Source: Paenibacillus woosongensis (GTDB lineage Bacteria > Bacillota > Bacilli > Paenibacillales > Paenibacillaceae). Taken from it: a stretch of DNA of 64,000 bases. The stretch spans positions 2,852,001 through 2,916,000 of the forward strand of contig NZ_CP126084.1 in the NCBI RefSeq assembly GCF_030122845.1, written 5' to 3'. A program made the position numbers and the translations under genes. Positions within the stretch are counted from its first letter, which is position 1; each line of letters starts with the position of its first letter. The notes under the pieces were generated by a model that saw nothing but the letters and a program-made list of their open reading frames with translations, was not told the origin of the DNA and did no database searches. This document shows, one piece after another, positions 1-8,079 of the stretch.

Positions 1-15
1 TTTGTCCGTTTTCAT
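1..15 (-). CDS. Start of an unknown gene, cut by the window edge
   Basis: Only the first five codons (MKTDK) are in the window. The start is supported by an AGGAGGA ribosome binding site (positions 21-27) six bases before the ATG. Nothing can be said about function. The gene is transcribed leftwards, away from the lipoprotein gene at 198-1487, whose terminator separates the two. Confidence 0.6.
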
Positions 16-151
16 CTTAATCCTCCTATTATTTAAGCTGTCAAGCATTGTTCTTCCTGAGTTAAATATATCACACACCTCCCCTCTGACAATGTGATTA
101 ATTTCACAATTATATGAACAATTATTTTTTCTTTTGTATCTATAAAAATAA

Positions 152-187
152 AGCCACTTATTCCCGCTGATACAGGAATAAATGGCT
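152..187 (-). terminator. Intrinsic terminator of the beta-propeller lipoprotein gene
   Basis: An inverted repeat pairs AGCCA.TTATTCC with GGAATAA.TGGCT around a short loop. On the minus strand it is followed by a U-rich tail (TTATTTTT). It lies about 10 bases after the stop codon of the gene at 198-1487. Confidence 0.8.
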
Positions 188-197
188 GCTGATTAAG

Positions 198-1487
198 CTA
201 TAATACACGCCAGCTGACGCCGCCGTCGAGGGTTTGAAGCAATAATGACCGTTTCTGATTGCTTTGCGCTACGAGCAGCCAACCGACTTCAGCTGTCGAG
301 AATCTCAGTTTGACAATCTCCGGATAATCCGTCAGGATCTTCGTCAATACTTTGCTTTCCGGCAGCAGCGTCCAGGTCTTGCCCTGATCCAGAGTGTGAT
401 ACACCTGGGAGTCCCGCAGCAGCCACCCTTCCTCGCTGCTTATAAAAGCAGGGGCTAAAGACTCGTTTAATCCGTCCTGCCAAAACGAATTAAATGGAGC
501 CAAATTCCACGTATCCCCATTGTCTGCCGTGAAATAGCCGTTGAATTTCGTACTCTTCTCTTTCACACAGCCGATCGGTATCCAGCCGTTTAACGTTTCT
601 GAAGAGAAAAATGGTTCTGTAGAAAAGAATTGCAGCTCCCCTGCCACAAATTTCTCACAGGATTTGTATTTAGCTGTAGAGAAGAAATCCTTGACCTCGG
701 ACCAGCTGATTCCGCCGTTATCCGTCGTGTACAGCTTGGGAATGCCTGAGCTGATCATACTAACATAGCCATGCATCCGGTCCCGGAACACCATGGAAAG
801 CTCGGTTCCGGAGCTCGGAAGCAGATGTTCGAGAGCGGCATCCGAAGAAGAGAGGCTGCCCATGATTTTGGACCATGTCGCTCCCCCGTCTTCCGTTTGG
901 TACAGCGTCTTTTCTTCCTTTTCCGGATAAGATTTCGCCGCTAATATCCAGCCATGTGAATCGTCCGTGAAATAAATCGCAGCAACCTGCTCCGATCCCG
1001 GAAGAGCAGCGATTTTCCAGGTAGCTCCGCCGTCACGGGTACGCAGCACAATCGCATCGCTTGAGCCGACAGAATTGCGAACAATCCAGCCATATGTTTC
1101 GTTATAAAAGAAAATATCACGATTGTATTTAGGATGATACGGAAATTGCACGGAAGCGGCCGGTGATATGCTTGTCCAGGTTTTGCCGCTATTCTGCGTA
1201 AGATACAGGCGCAGCTCACTGCGAGTCGACCCCCAGGCAATGCCCGCATTCTCGCTAAGCAGATGGAAGTCAGTCAGCCTCGTCTGAATTTGATACTGCT
1301 TCCCGTCTTCTGTATTGGCGGCTGTCTGCTCCGTTAGTACCTGTGGATTCTCAATCGTAATGACTTGCCCTTCCTCAACGGGTTCATCCTGAACCGGACT
1401 TACTGTCTCGCCTTGCTGGGAGGAACATGCTGTCAAGAGCAGGCAAGAAATCAGCAGCGCTCCGGTTAATTTATACCATAAACTCAA
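198..1487 (-). CDS. Lipoprotein with seven Asp-box (BNR/Ycf48-like) repeats
   Basis: A 429-residue exported lipoprotein. It has a hydrophobic N-terminus and a lipobox LTAC with Cys21 as the lipidation site, so it should sit on the outer face of the membrane. Seven copies of an Asp-box pattern (x-D-x-G-x-T/S-W) recur, at about residues 97, 147, 197, 257, 322, 366 and 422. This fits a seven-bladed beta-propeller of the BNR/Ycf48 type. Such domains bind proteins or glycans; no sialidase active site is apparent. The start is a TTG with GAGGTG seven bases upstream. It is followed by its own terminator. The ligand is unknown. Confidence 0.8.
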   Translation of the reverse strand: MSLWYKLTGALLISCLLLTACSSQQGETVSPVQDEPVEEGQVITIENPQVLTEQTAANTEDGKQYQIQTRLTDFHLLSENAGIAWGSTRSELRLYLTQNSGKTWTSISPAASVQFPYHPKYNRDIFFYNETYGWIVRNSVGSSDAIVLRTRDGGATWKIAALPGSEQVAAIYFTDDSHGWILAAKSYPEKEEKTLYQTEDGGATWSKIMGSLSSSDAALEHLLPSSGTELSMVFRDRMHGYVSMISSGIPKLYTTDNGGISWSEVKDFFSTAKYKSCEKFVAGELQFFSTEPFFSSETLNGWIPIGCVKEKSTKFNGYFTADNGDTWNLAPFNSFWQDGLNESLAPAFISSEEGWLLRDSQVYHTLDQGKTWTLLPESKVLTKILTDYPEIVKLRFSTAEVGWLLVAQSNQKRSLLLQTLDGGVSWRVL

Positions 1488-1576
1488 CTATCTGCACCTC
1501 GCTTACCAGGTTCAAGCTGCATTTCATATTATATCATAAGATAGAAATCATAGATTAATAGCTTCCAGTAAGGAAA

Positions 1577-2551
1577 TTACAAGCGGGAATCCCCAGCAAA
1601 ATTGACGGAGAAATGCTGCTCCGGCTTATAAACGGCAAAAGCATAACCCTTATCCGTTAAATATTGAATGATTTGCGGCAAGGTTTCGACCGTCTGCTCT
1701 TTCTCATGCATCAAAATAACCTCTACGTCCCGATGCGCCTGGCGTTTGACTTCTTGCATGATTTTATCCGGCTTCCCCGTGTATTTCCAATCCTTGGAGT
1801 CTATCGTCCAATCCCACATTTTAAAACCTGCCTTCACGATATCGTTGCGGAACTCCTTGCCAATCTGCGGTTTGCTGCCGTAGGGCGCGCGTATGAGCCA
1901 AGGAGCAGTTCCAGTTATATTCTCAACCATTCCCTGTACCTTCTTAAATTCCCTCAGGAAATTAGCGGAGCTGCCGCTGTTGTACAATATCTTTTTATTA
2001 TGGGTCATGCTATGTAAACCGATGTAATTACCCTGTTCAGATGCGGCTTTAATGGAACTCTCATAACCTTTAATCTGGTTGCCGATGACAAAAAATGTAG
2101 CATGAATGCCATGTTCGTTCAGTATGGCTACAATATCGTCAGTATACTTGCTTGGACCGTCATCAAAGGTCAGGTAAGCCACTTTAGGTTGGGCAGCTTT
2201 GGGTGGTTTGGACGGATCATTAGCGCCGGCTGGTGAATTTTTGCTGTTCTGCGGTTCATGGTTATTCTTCGAGGGCTGCGTGGATTCAAAATCAGGCTCG
2301 GCTTCCGCGGGAATTTGGTCTGGAAGCTGGGTTTTCTCGTTGCCTCCGGCTAATTTAGGGATAACAACTGAAGCGCTGTTCGTTTTAACAGATTTGAAAT
2401 TGATGTGCGATATCCCTACGAGTGCGGACATAATTAAAGCCACAGAGGATAATACTAATGCCAATAAAATAATAGGCTGTCTGAATTTTTTACGCGGCCT
2501 TTTGATAATTTTTTTTCTAGTTTCCATCTGGTTGTTATTCGACATCATCAT
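1577..2551 (-). CDS. Membrane-anchored polysaccharide deacetylase (NodB domain, CE4)
   Basis: A 324-residue protein with a basic N-terminus, one membrane span at about residues 27-47, a low-complexity linker rich in Pro, Asn and Lys, and a NodB domain from about residue 125. CE4 motifs are present: TFDDGP (catalytic base and metal Asp), HSMTH (metal histidines), RAPYG and a late LMHE. The family removes acetyl groups from peptidoglycan, chitin-like or other N-acetylated sugars outside the cell. The protein is probably tethered to the membrane and acts on wall polymer. It lies 89 bases upstream of the lipoprotein gene on the same strand. The substrate cannot be told from sequence. Confidence 0.85.
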   Translation of the reverse strand: MMMSNNNQMETRKKIIKRPRKKFRQPIILLALVLSSVALIMSALVGISHINFKSVKTNSASVVIPKLAGGNEKTQLPDQIPAEAEPDFESTQPSKNNHEPQNSKNSPAGANDPSKPPKAAQPKVAYLTFDDGPSKYTDDIVAILNEHGIHATFFVIGNQIKGYESSIKAASEQGNYIGLHSMTHNKKILYNSGSSANFLREFKKVQGMVENITGTAPWLIRAPYGSKPQIGKEFRNDIVKAGFKMWDWTIDSKDWKYTGKPDKIMQEVKRQAHRDVEVILMHEKEQTVETLPQIIQYLTDKGYAFAVYKPEQHFSVNFAGDSRL

Positions 2552-2838
2552 GCTTGATCACCATTTCCCTCTCTCCATGTGTATTACTAGAATAATATAA
2601 AAAGAGGGGTTACGTCCTTACAGAAAGGTTACCCTCTGGTTACAAAGTTCTCATTTAGAATCTGTGAAAAAACTCAAAAAATAGCAAAACCTCGACGTAT
2701 TCCATGTTGAAGTCCGCAGCGTAATGCTCAAATTTTAGCCATTAAAACTTAAGCTACATACTTTTAATTTGAAATGATTCATGTACAATGAAATTAGGTG
2801 AATACATATTCGTCATATGTTTAGAAGGAGATGAAAAA

Positions 2839-3765
2839 TTGACAACACAATTGCGATCTAGCCGAGTTGTTATTATTGGAACAGGTGCTGTAGGAGCGAC
2901 CACGGCTTATACATTGCTCCTTCGCGAAAGGGTATCCGAGCTGGTGCTTATCGACGCCAACAAAGACAGAGCCCTTGGAGAAGCCCTGGACATGAATCAT
3001 GGCCTCCCCTTTACCGGCGGCGTCAAGCTGTGGGCGGGCGATTACAGCGATTGCAAAGACGCTGACATCATCATCATCGCGGCCGGAGCCTCTCAAGCGC
3101 CTGGCGAGACGCGGATTGACCTGCTTAAGCGCAATGCGGGAATTTTCGACAGCATTATCAAGAATATCGTAAAATACAATAATCACGGGATCATTCTCGT
3201 TGCAACCAATCCTGTGGACATTCTGTCATACGTATCCCTCAAGAAAAGCGGCTTCCCATCCAATCGCGTAATCGGTTCCGGTACGCTTCTGGACAGCGCA
3301 CGCTTCCGTTATTTGATCGGCCAGAACAAGAAAATCAACCCGCGCAGCATTCATGCGCACATTATCGGCGAACACGGCGACACGGAGGTTCCGCTCTGGA
3401 GCCTGGCCAACGTCGCAGGCATCGATCTGGAATTCACCGAGGAAGAACGCACCAACATTTTTAACAGCACCAAAAATGCAGCCTATGAAATCATCAATGC
3501 CAAAGGTGCTACCTTCTATGCTATCGCGCTTGCACTGGATCGGATCGTCACTTCCATTCTTCAGGACGAAGGCTCCGTGCTCAATGTCTCTACCCTGTTG
3601 AGCAACTATAACGGGGTGTCCGACGTATATCTTGGGGTGCCAAGCATCGTTGACCGCACAGGGGTGCGTGAAGTGCTTGACTTGAAGCTCAGCGGAGAGG
3701 AGCTGGAGAAATTCCAGCATTCCGCGAATAAGCTAAAATCCGAAATCGAAAAATTGGAGTTATAA
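2839..3765 (+). CDS. ldh: L-lactate dehydrogenase
   Basis: NAD-dependent L-lactate dehydrogenase, about 308 residues, interconverting pyruvate and lactate in the cytoplasm. It shows the Rossmann motif GTGAVG, the ATNPVD segment, the substrate region with DSARFR and the catalytic GEHGD histidine motif. I chose the TTG at 2839 because AAGGAG lies eight bases upstream. The longer in-frame ATG at 2788 has no ribosome binding site, and a TACAAT sequence resembling a -10 box overlaps it, so it is probably not even transcribed. A strong terminator follows the stop. Malate dehydrogenase is less likely because of the LDH-type active site context. Confidence 0.92.
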   Translation: MTTQLRSSRVVIIGTGAVGATTAYTLLLRERVSELVLIDANKDRALGEALDMNHGLPFTGGVKLWAGDYSDCKDADIIIIAAGASQAPGETRIDLLKRNAGIFDSIIKNIVKYNNHGIILVATNPVDILSYVSLKKSGFPSNRVIGSGTLLDSARFRYLIGQNKKINPRSIHAHIIGEHGDTEVPLWSLANVAGIDLEFTEEERTNIFNSTKNAAYEIINAKGATFYAIALALDRIVTSILQDEGSVLNVSTLLSNYNGVSDVYLGVPSIVDRTGVREVLDLKLSGEELEKFQHSANKLKSEIEKLEL

Positions 3766-3770
3766 GACGA

Positions 3771-3800
3771 CAAACCTGGGGTTCTTCGACCTCAGGTTTG
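3771..3800 (+). terminator. Intrinsic terminator of ldh
   Basis: Inverted repeat CAAACCTG...CAGGTTTG separated by GGGTTCTTCGACCT, followed by TTTG. It begins five bases after the ldh stop codon. Confidence 0.85.
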
Positions 3801-4193
3801 TTTGCGCATTAAGGCATTGTTAGATTAGAAACAAATGTTTGTGCCAAGTCTCGCATATACACCGTTCACGCAGTTGGCTAAACAGACGGGGACACCGCCT
3901 ATGAGCGTTACGGTATTTCTCACCGAAACAGTTAGTCATTAAGGTGTGCAGGTCTTCTCTGCCTAGGGACGGAACACGATTGGTTCTCCCTCGCCTATCT
4001 TCTAGAAAACTCTTATTATGAGTGAGAATCAGCATACATACCGTATCTTTTCTTTCTTTGCCTGGTCAAGTCAAATCTAACGTCAAGTCTATCGATAAAT
4101 TAATCATCGAATATATCAAAGATGTGTCTTTGTATTCCCATTTAATTAATGTCGTTAACCATCAAGTGTAGTTAATGACATTAACCATATGAA
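3801..4193. other. Gene-poor stretch with a row of stem-loops (3911-4023)
   Basis: I find no convincing gene here. Four inverted repeats stand in a row: CGGT/ACCG at 3911-3925, GCAG/CTGC at 3948-3962, AGGGA-cg-GAAC/GTTC-TCCCT at 3965-3991 (nine pairs with a two-base bulge) and ACTC/GAGT at 4009-4023. This pattern suggests a structured RNA or the end of a degraded transposable element, perhaps of IS200/IS605 type. That assignment is a guess. The only frame of some length (3820-4035, minus strand) has no ribosome binding site and no recognisable domain. Confidence 0.35.
4145..4185. repeat. Two near-identical 15-bp palindromes
   Basis: ATTAATGTCGTTAAC (4145-4159) and GTTAATGACATTAAC (4171-4185) agree at 12 of 15 bases and are each palindromic. 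Their centres are 26 bases apart. Together they can also form one AT-rich hairpin. They lie directly downstream of the stop codon of the gene at 4194-4646, so they are either an unusual terminator or a paired operator. Confidence 0.5.
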
Positions 4194-4646
4194 TTAGAAC
4201 GGAACATCGTCATCGTTCGGATCAGCCTTCTTCTCGGCAATCCGCTTCGCTACGACCTCAAACGGCTCCGGCTGCAGCAGTTCCACTGGAGAAAAGGCTT
4301 TATCGAACACGAATGAATCTCCCTCTAATATTACAGCGTAACGGCCGTTCAGCTGGGCAATATGGATTTGGTCGCCGAATTCGGCGAGGCGTCCTTTGAC
4401 AAGCGTATCCCCGATTCTGAATTTAAGCTCGATTTCCGGTTTAATTTCCACAATACGCTCAGCAGCCTCCACGACCTGCTCAGGCTCCCATTTTGCCTGA
4501 ATATCTCTTTTCTCGCTCACAGCCCACAGCTCCAGCTCTTTCTCCATCAGCTGGCGTTCCTCTTCATTCTCGTCCGGCCATTTCTCTTCAACATAGGTCT
4601 GTACATACTCCATGACCTGCTCATTAACGATCTCAGGAATGGACAT
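4194..4646 (-). CDS. Unknown acidic 150-residue protein
   Basis: I do not recognise this family. The product is acidic and soluble, with a helical, Glu-rich N-terminal half and a C-terminal half of mixed strand character around residues 75-125. There is no signal peptide, membrane span or cysteine motif, so it is probably cytoplasmic. The ATG at 4646 has no clear Shine-Dalgarno sequence, and a start at the internal Met12 is possible. A good promoter (TTGAAT, 18 bases, TATAAT at 4822-4851) would give a leader of about 170 bases with a small hairpin. It stands alone between ldh and the xerS-like gene. Confidence 0.6.
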   Translation of the reverse strand: MSIPEIVNEQVMEYVQTYVEEKWPDENEEERQLMEKELELWAVSEKRDIQAKWEPEQVVEAAERIVEIKPEIELKFRIGDTLVKGRLAEFGDQIHIAQLNGRYAVILEGDSFVFDKAFSPVELLQPEPFEVVAKRIAEKKADPNDDDVPF

Positions 4647-4793
4647 CTCATAGCTGACAAATTTAAGGAAAATAGATTTTGCTGCCTTCGCTGATTCAAC
4701 AGCGCCTTTTTACCGGAATGAATTTACTAGACCGAGCTGTATGTTGAATGATATATATAGTGACTAGGAAGCGCATTGAATTAGCTCTTCTGT

Positions 4794-4851
4794 TGTGAAT
4801 TTTTCACATAGTGTGTTTTTCATTATAATGCCGTAATGCTGGCAAATTCAA
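4794..4851 (-). promoter_or_regulatory. Promoter with downstream palindromic operator
   Basis: On the minus strand, TTGAAT (4846-4851), an 18-base spacer and TATAAT (4822-4827) form a good sigma-A promoter reading towards the gene at 4194-4646. The palindrome TGTGAA-ttt-TTCACA (4794-4808) falls at about +8 to +22, a position from which a repressor could block initiation. It resembles Rex or CRP-type half sites but has the wrong spacer for either. The rest of 4647-4970 holds only the leader and the xerS promoter. Confidence 0.5.
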
Positions 4852-4925
4852 GCTAAATATTTCTTGTTTCCTGGTTTCCTCGTTTTCTCGTTATCCCCCT
4901 CCTTCGCCAGTGTGAGATTGGTTTA

Positions 4926-4934
4926 TGCTACAAT
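4926..4934 (+). promoter_or_regulatory. Extended -10 promoter of the xerS-like gene
   Basis: TGC followed by TACAAT, an extended -10 element, lies about 37 bases before the ATG at 4971. No good -35 is seen, which is normal for this promoter class. Confidence 0.45.
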
Positions 4935-4970
4935 AGTATCAACATTGTTGGATTCGGAGGTACAGCCGTT

Positions 4971-6059
4971 ATGAATATTCAAAAAGCGATAGACCGGAAA
5001 AAGCTGGATGAAAGAGTTGTTCATATGCCCTGGTTCGTCCAGCAATTCATTGATTACAAGCTCCCGGATCTTTCCCCCTCGACCTTGCTGGAGTATATTC
5101 GCGACTATGAAGCGTTCTTTAACTGGCTCCGCGCCGAAGGCCTCTCTTCCGCAGCATCGAACGCCGAAATAACACTGCTCGATTTGGAGACGCTGCGGAT
5201 GGACAGCATCGTAGGCTTCCGCCTTCATTTGACAACGCGAGTAGAAGGCAAGAACTCCAAAATTACCGTATCACGCAAAATGTCGTCCCTGCGCTCGCTC
5301 TTCCACTATTTAAGCCAAATCGCCGAGGACGAGGAGTTTTATCCCCTCCTAAAGCGCAATATCATGGCTAAAGTCGAGATTAAACGGATACATAAACCCA
5401 AGGATACGGCGGCCAAGCTGAAAGGAAAGCTGCTCGAAGAGGATGAACTGCTGGAATTCATCGGATATATCCGCGAAGGCTACGGAGCCGACGTGCAAAA
5501 TAACAAGCAGGCGCTATATGCTCACGAGCTTAATAAAGAACGGGACGCCTGCATCGCCAGCCTGATCCTCAACTCCGGCCTGCGCGTCTCCGAGGTCGTC
5601 AATTTGAATATCGACGATCTCGATATAGCCAATAAAATCATTTATGTATTTCGAAAAGGGAACAATGACGAAACCTTCAAAACGCCGGTATACTTCCGCG
5701 AGCAATCCAAGGACGAGCTGACCGAATATTTGGAGCTGCGCCAAACGCGCTACAATACGCCCAAACGGGAAAAGGCGCTGTTCGTCGCCCTTCCGAATGG
5801 CCAGAAGGAAGGCAAACGGATGACAAAGCGGGCGATCCAGGCTATGATTATCAAATACGCAAAACGATTCGGCAAACCTTATTTAACAGTTCACAAGCTG
5901 CGCCACTCGTTCGCAACCGATTACTACTTGCAAAATGATATTTACAAAACCAAGGAGCAGCTTGGGCATGCCTCAACTGAGACAACGGAAGTATATGCCC
6001 ACCTGACCGACAAAACGATGTCCGAAGCCATCGAACGGCGGGCAAGCTCCGACTCCTAA
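4971..6059 (+). CDS. xerS: Tyrosine recombinase, XerS-like
   Basis: A 362-residue tyrosine-type site-specific recombinase. It has an N-terminal SAM-like core-binding domain (about residues 15-120) and a C-terminal catalytic domain with Arg in SGLRVSEV, HKLRHSF and LGHASTETTEVYAH, ending in the nucleophilic tyrosine. Its length and its N-terminal sequence resemble XerS, the single-enzyme chromosome-dimer resolvase of streptococci and relatives, more than the roughly 300-residue XerC and XerD. GGAGG lies ten bases before the ATG. There are no phage or plasmid genes nearby, which favours a chromosomal role over an integrase of a mobile element. A strong terminator shared with mobB follows. Confidence 0.8.
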   Translation: MNIQKAIDRKKLDERVVHMPWFVQQFIDYKLPDLSPSTLLEYIRDYEAFFNWLRAEGLSSAASNAEITLLDLETLRMDSIVGFRLHLTTRVEGKNSKITVSRKMSSLRSLFHYLSQIAEDEEFYPLLKRNIMAKVEIKRIHKPKDTAAKLKGKLLEEDELLEFIGYIREGYGADVQNNKQALYAHELNKERDACIASLILNSGLRVSEVVNLNIDDLDIANKIIYVFRKGNNDETFKTPVYFREQSKDELTEYLELRQTRYNTPKREKALFVALPNGQKEGKRMTKRAIQAMIIKYAKRFGKPYLTVHKLRHSFATDYYLQNDIYKTKEQLGHASTETTEVYAHLTDKTMSEAIERRASSDS

Positions 6060-6081
6060 GCGATATATCCTTATGCATATG

Positions 6082-6114
6082 AAATCCCCCTCTGGATCAC
6101 CCAGAGGGGGATTT
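6082..6114. terminator. Bidirectional terminator between xerS and mobB
   Basis: A perfect 14-bp stem, AAATCCCCCTCTGG with its complement around a five-base loop, serves the convergent genes on both sides. Confidence 0.9.
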
Positions 6115-6118
6115 CTCG

Positions 6119-6646
6119 TCAATGATTCAATGACAATACCGATACGATAATTAGCTTAGCCAATTCTTCAACGTCATTAATATGGTAACACGGAAGACCG
6201 GAGCCAGCCAACACGCCACCAGTACCATCGTTATCCAAGCAGTCCCCTGCCTCCTGCCTGAATACGGCGGCGCGTATTTCCGTCAACTCCTCCAGCAGCG
6301 GAAGGTCCTCCCGACTGCGGATCAGCACAATCTTGGGATAATCCTCCTGTTTGAAACCCTCTACTATAGTCAAATCATAGCCTTCGAAATGTTTGATCAG
6401 GCCGCTGAGCATCGTTTCCCGTTCTTCTATGATCGCAGTGCGCCACGGAGAAGTAATGGCCGTCGCCACCGCTCCAGCCCGGCGGTGGCGAAACGTGTCG
6501 GTGCTCTCGCGGTCCGCTTCAAATCCATGAATGTCATGCTTAATGACGGCGACCCTCAATTTCATGGCATTGAAAATTTCCAGCAGCTTGCCGATCAACG
6601 TCGTTTTGCCGCTGTTTTTATACCCGACAATTTGGATAACCGGCAT
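6119..6646 (-). CDS. mobB: Molybdopterin-guanine dinucleotide biosynthesis protein MobB
   Basis: A P-loop GTPase of about 175 residues that assists attachment of GMP to molybdopterin during maturation of the molybdenum cofactor. The Walker A GYKNSGKTT is at the N-terminus, and IVEGFKQE and the HDIHGF region are family-typical. I start at the ATG at 6646, with GGAGGGG a few bases upstream; the longer frame from 6676 would place its start before that site. The gene lies 38 bases after moeA on the same strand, so the two probably form an operon. The cofactor implies a molybdoenzyme elsewhere in the genome. Confidence 0.9.
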   Translation of the reverse strand: MPVIQIVGYKNSGKTTLIGKLLEIFNAMKLRVAVIKHDIHGFEADRESTDTFRHRRAGAVATAITSPWRTAIIEERETMLSGLIKHFEGYDLTIVEGFKQEDYPKIVLIRSREDLPLLEELTEIRAAVFRQEAGDCLDNDGTGGVLAGSGLPCYHINDVEELAKLIIVSVLSLNH

Positions 6647-6684
6647 ATATGCCCCTCCCCTTCCTTGTAATATCATCCTAGTAC

Positions 6685-7962
6685 TCAGCCCCGGCTTCCT
6701 CCGGGCAGCATGAGCACATCGACGAGTTGTCCCGCCTGCACTCCTTGATTTGTAGGAGGTATAACGATGAGCACATCACTGTCTTTAATCGTGATCATGA
6801 CGCTCGATTCATCCAGCGACGCCGGATAGGCAACAAGCCGTCCATCCTCGAACGCCAGGCTGCCCCGGACAAACCGGGTAAAATTGTTCACCTTTGCATA
6901 AGTCCTGCCTAACACCGCTTGAATTTTTGGCAGAAACGGCTCGCGAACGCCCAGCATCGCCCCGATAAACGGACGGACGAACAGCTCACAGCCGACGAAG
7001 CACGCTCCGGGATTCCCGGAGAGGGCAAACAACAGCTTCCCCTCTTTTACGGCTGCGGTAGTGACGCTCCCCGGACGCATCGTCACCTTGTTGAACAGCA
7101 TCTCCAGCGACCGCTCCCGCACAAGTTCGGCCATGATATCATAGTCGCCAACAGAGACGCCCCCGGTCGTAATGACGATGTCATATTCGGCAAAAGCCTC
7201 CTCTACGCGCTGCCGTGCCACCGAGAGATCGTCCTCAATCGCTTCAAGCATATAGGGCTCGCCCCCGGCCTCCCGAATTTGATGGACTAGCATATATGTG
7301 TTGCTGTTGCGGATTCTGCCGTCCTGTAGCGGCTCATCTATGGCAAGCAGCTCCGAACCGGTGGAGAAAACAGCTACTCGCGGCTTTCTCGCTACAGGAA
7401 CCTGGTGAATGCCGAACGTAGCCAACACCGATACTTCACCCGGCCTGATGCTACGTCCCTTCTCCATGATTAAATCGCCTTCGGCAAGCTCGAAACCTGC
7501 CGGTGTAATGTTTTTGCCCGGCTCGACCTCTCGCTTGATGAGAATATACCTTTTTCCGTCCTGTTCAATGGCTTCAGTCATCTCAAGCATAATGACGGCA
7601 TCCGCTTCGTCTGGCACCTTCGCTCCGGTCATAATTCTGGAGGCTGTTCCCCGGCCAACGCTTGCCGAAGGTAGCGAGCCGCAGGGAATTTCGTCAATGA
7701 CCTCCAATTGAACGGGCTGGCCGCTATGGCATCCTTTCGTATCCAAGCTATGTATGGCATAACCATCCATCCCTGATCGCCGGAAATGAGGAAAAGGATG
7801 CGGAGCTTGTACGTCGCTGGCGAGAACGCGATGACCTGCCTCTAATATCGGAACAAGCTCGCTTTCGGCCGGCCGGACATGGGCCAGCACCTTAGCTTGG
7901 GCCTCCTCAACCGATACGGCGCTGCGCCGAAATTTATCTTCATTTATCTTCCCTTGCACCAA
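6685..7962 (-). CDS. moeA: Molybdopterin molybdenumtransferase MoeA
   Basis: Inserts molybdate into adenylylated molybdopterin in the cytoplasm. The product has about 425 residues and the usual MoeA order: the N-terminal domain with the SGMDGYA motif, the central region with MTGA and PGKNI, the molybdopterin-binding GGVSVGDYD and a C-terminal domain with SGNPGA. I chose the TTG at 7962 because GGAGG lies seven bases upstream; the ATG 30 bases further out has no such site. It is followed by mobB, which fits a cofactor operon. Confidence 0.92.
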   Translation of the reverse strand: MVQGKINEDKFRRSAVSVEEAQAKVLAHVRPAESELVPILEAGHRVLASDVQAPHPFPHFRRSGMDGYAIHSLDTKGCHSGQPVQLEVIDEIPCGSLPSASVGRGTASRIMTGAKVPDEADAVIMLEMTEAIEQDGKRYILIKREVEPGKNITPAGFELAEGDLIMEKGRSIRPGEVSVLATFGIHQVPVARKPRVAVFSTGSELLAIDEPLQDGRIRNSNTYMLVHQIREAGGEPYMLEAIEDDLSVARQRVEEAFAEYDIVITTGGVSVGDYDIMAELVRERSLEMLFNKVTMRPGSVTTAAVKEGKLLFALSGNPGACFVGCELFVRPFIGAMLGVREPFLPKIQAVLGRTYAKVNNFTRFVRGSLAFEDGRLVAYPASLDESSVMITIKDSDVLIVIPPTNQGVQAGQLVDVLMLPGGSRG

Positions 7963-8048
7963 TGCAAATCCTCCATTCTCCCTATCCTGCAAATAAGTTT
8001 ATGTTATCCATGTTATCGCCTAGCTCCCTCGAAAAGCAATGTTTGGAT

Positions 8049-8076
8049 GAAAAAAAAGGGCTACCTTCAAGGTCCG
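8049..8076 (-). terminator. Possible terminator after the pyrK-pyrD operon
   Basis: On the minus strand a short CCTT/AAGG hairpin is followed by AGCCC and a run of eight U. It starts a few bases after the stop codon of the gene at 8080-8445. The stem is weak. Confidence 0.4.
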
Positions 8077-8079
8077 CTC

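Noticed and set aside
2788..2838. The longer ldh start at ATG 2788
   Set aside because: It has no ribosome binding site and overlaps a likely -10 box. The TTG at 2839 has an AAGGAG at good distance.
3820..4035. A 71-residue minus-strand frame
   Set aside because: No ribosome binding site, no domain and a composition unlike neighbouring proteins. The stretch is better explained by structured DNA or RNA.
4794..4808. A Rex box
   Set aside because: The arms fit, but the spacer is three bases rather than four. I keep it only as a generic palindrome.
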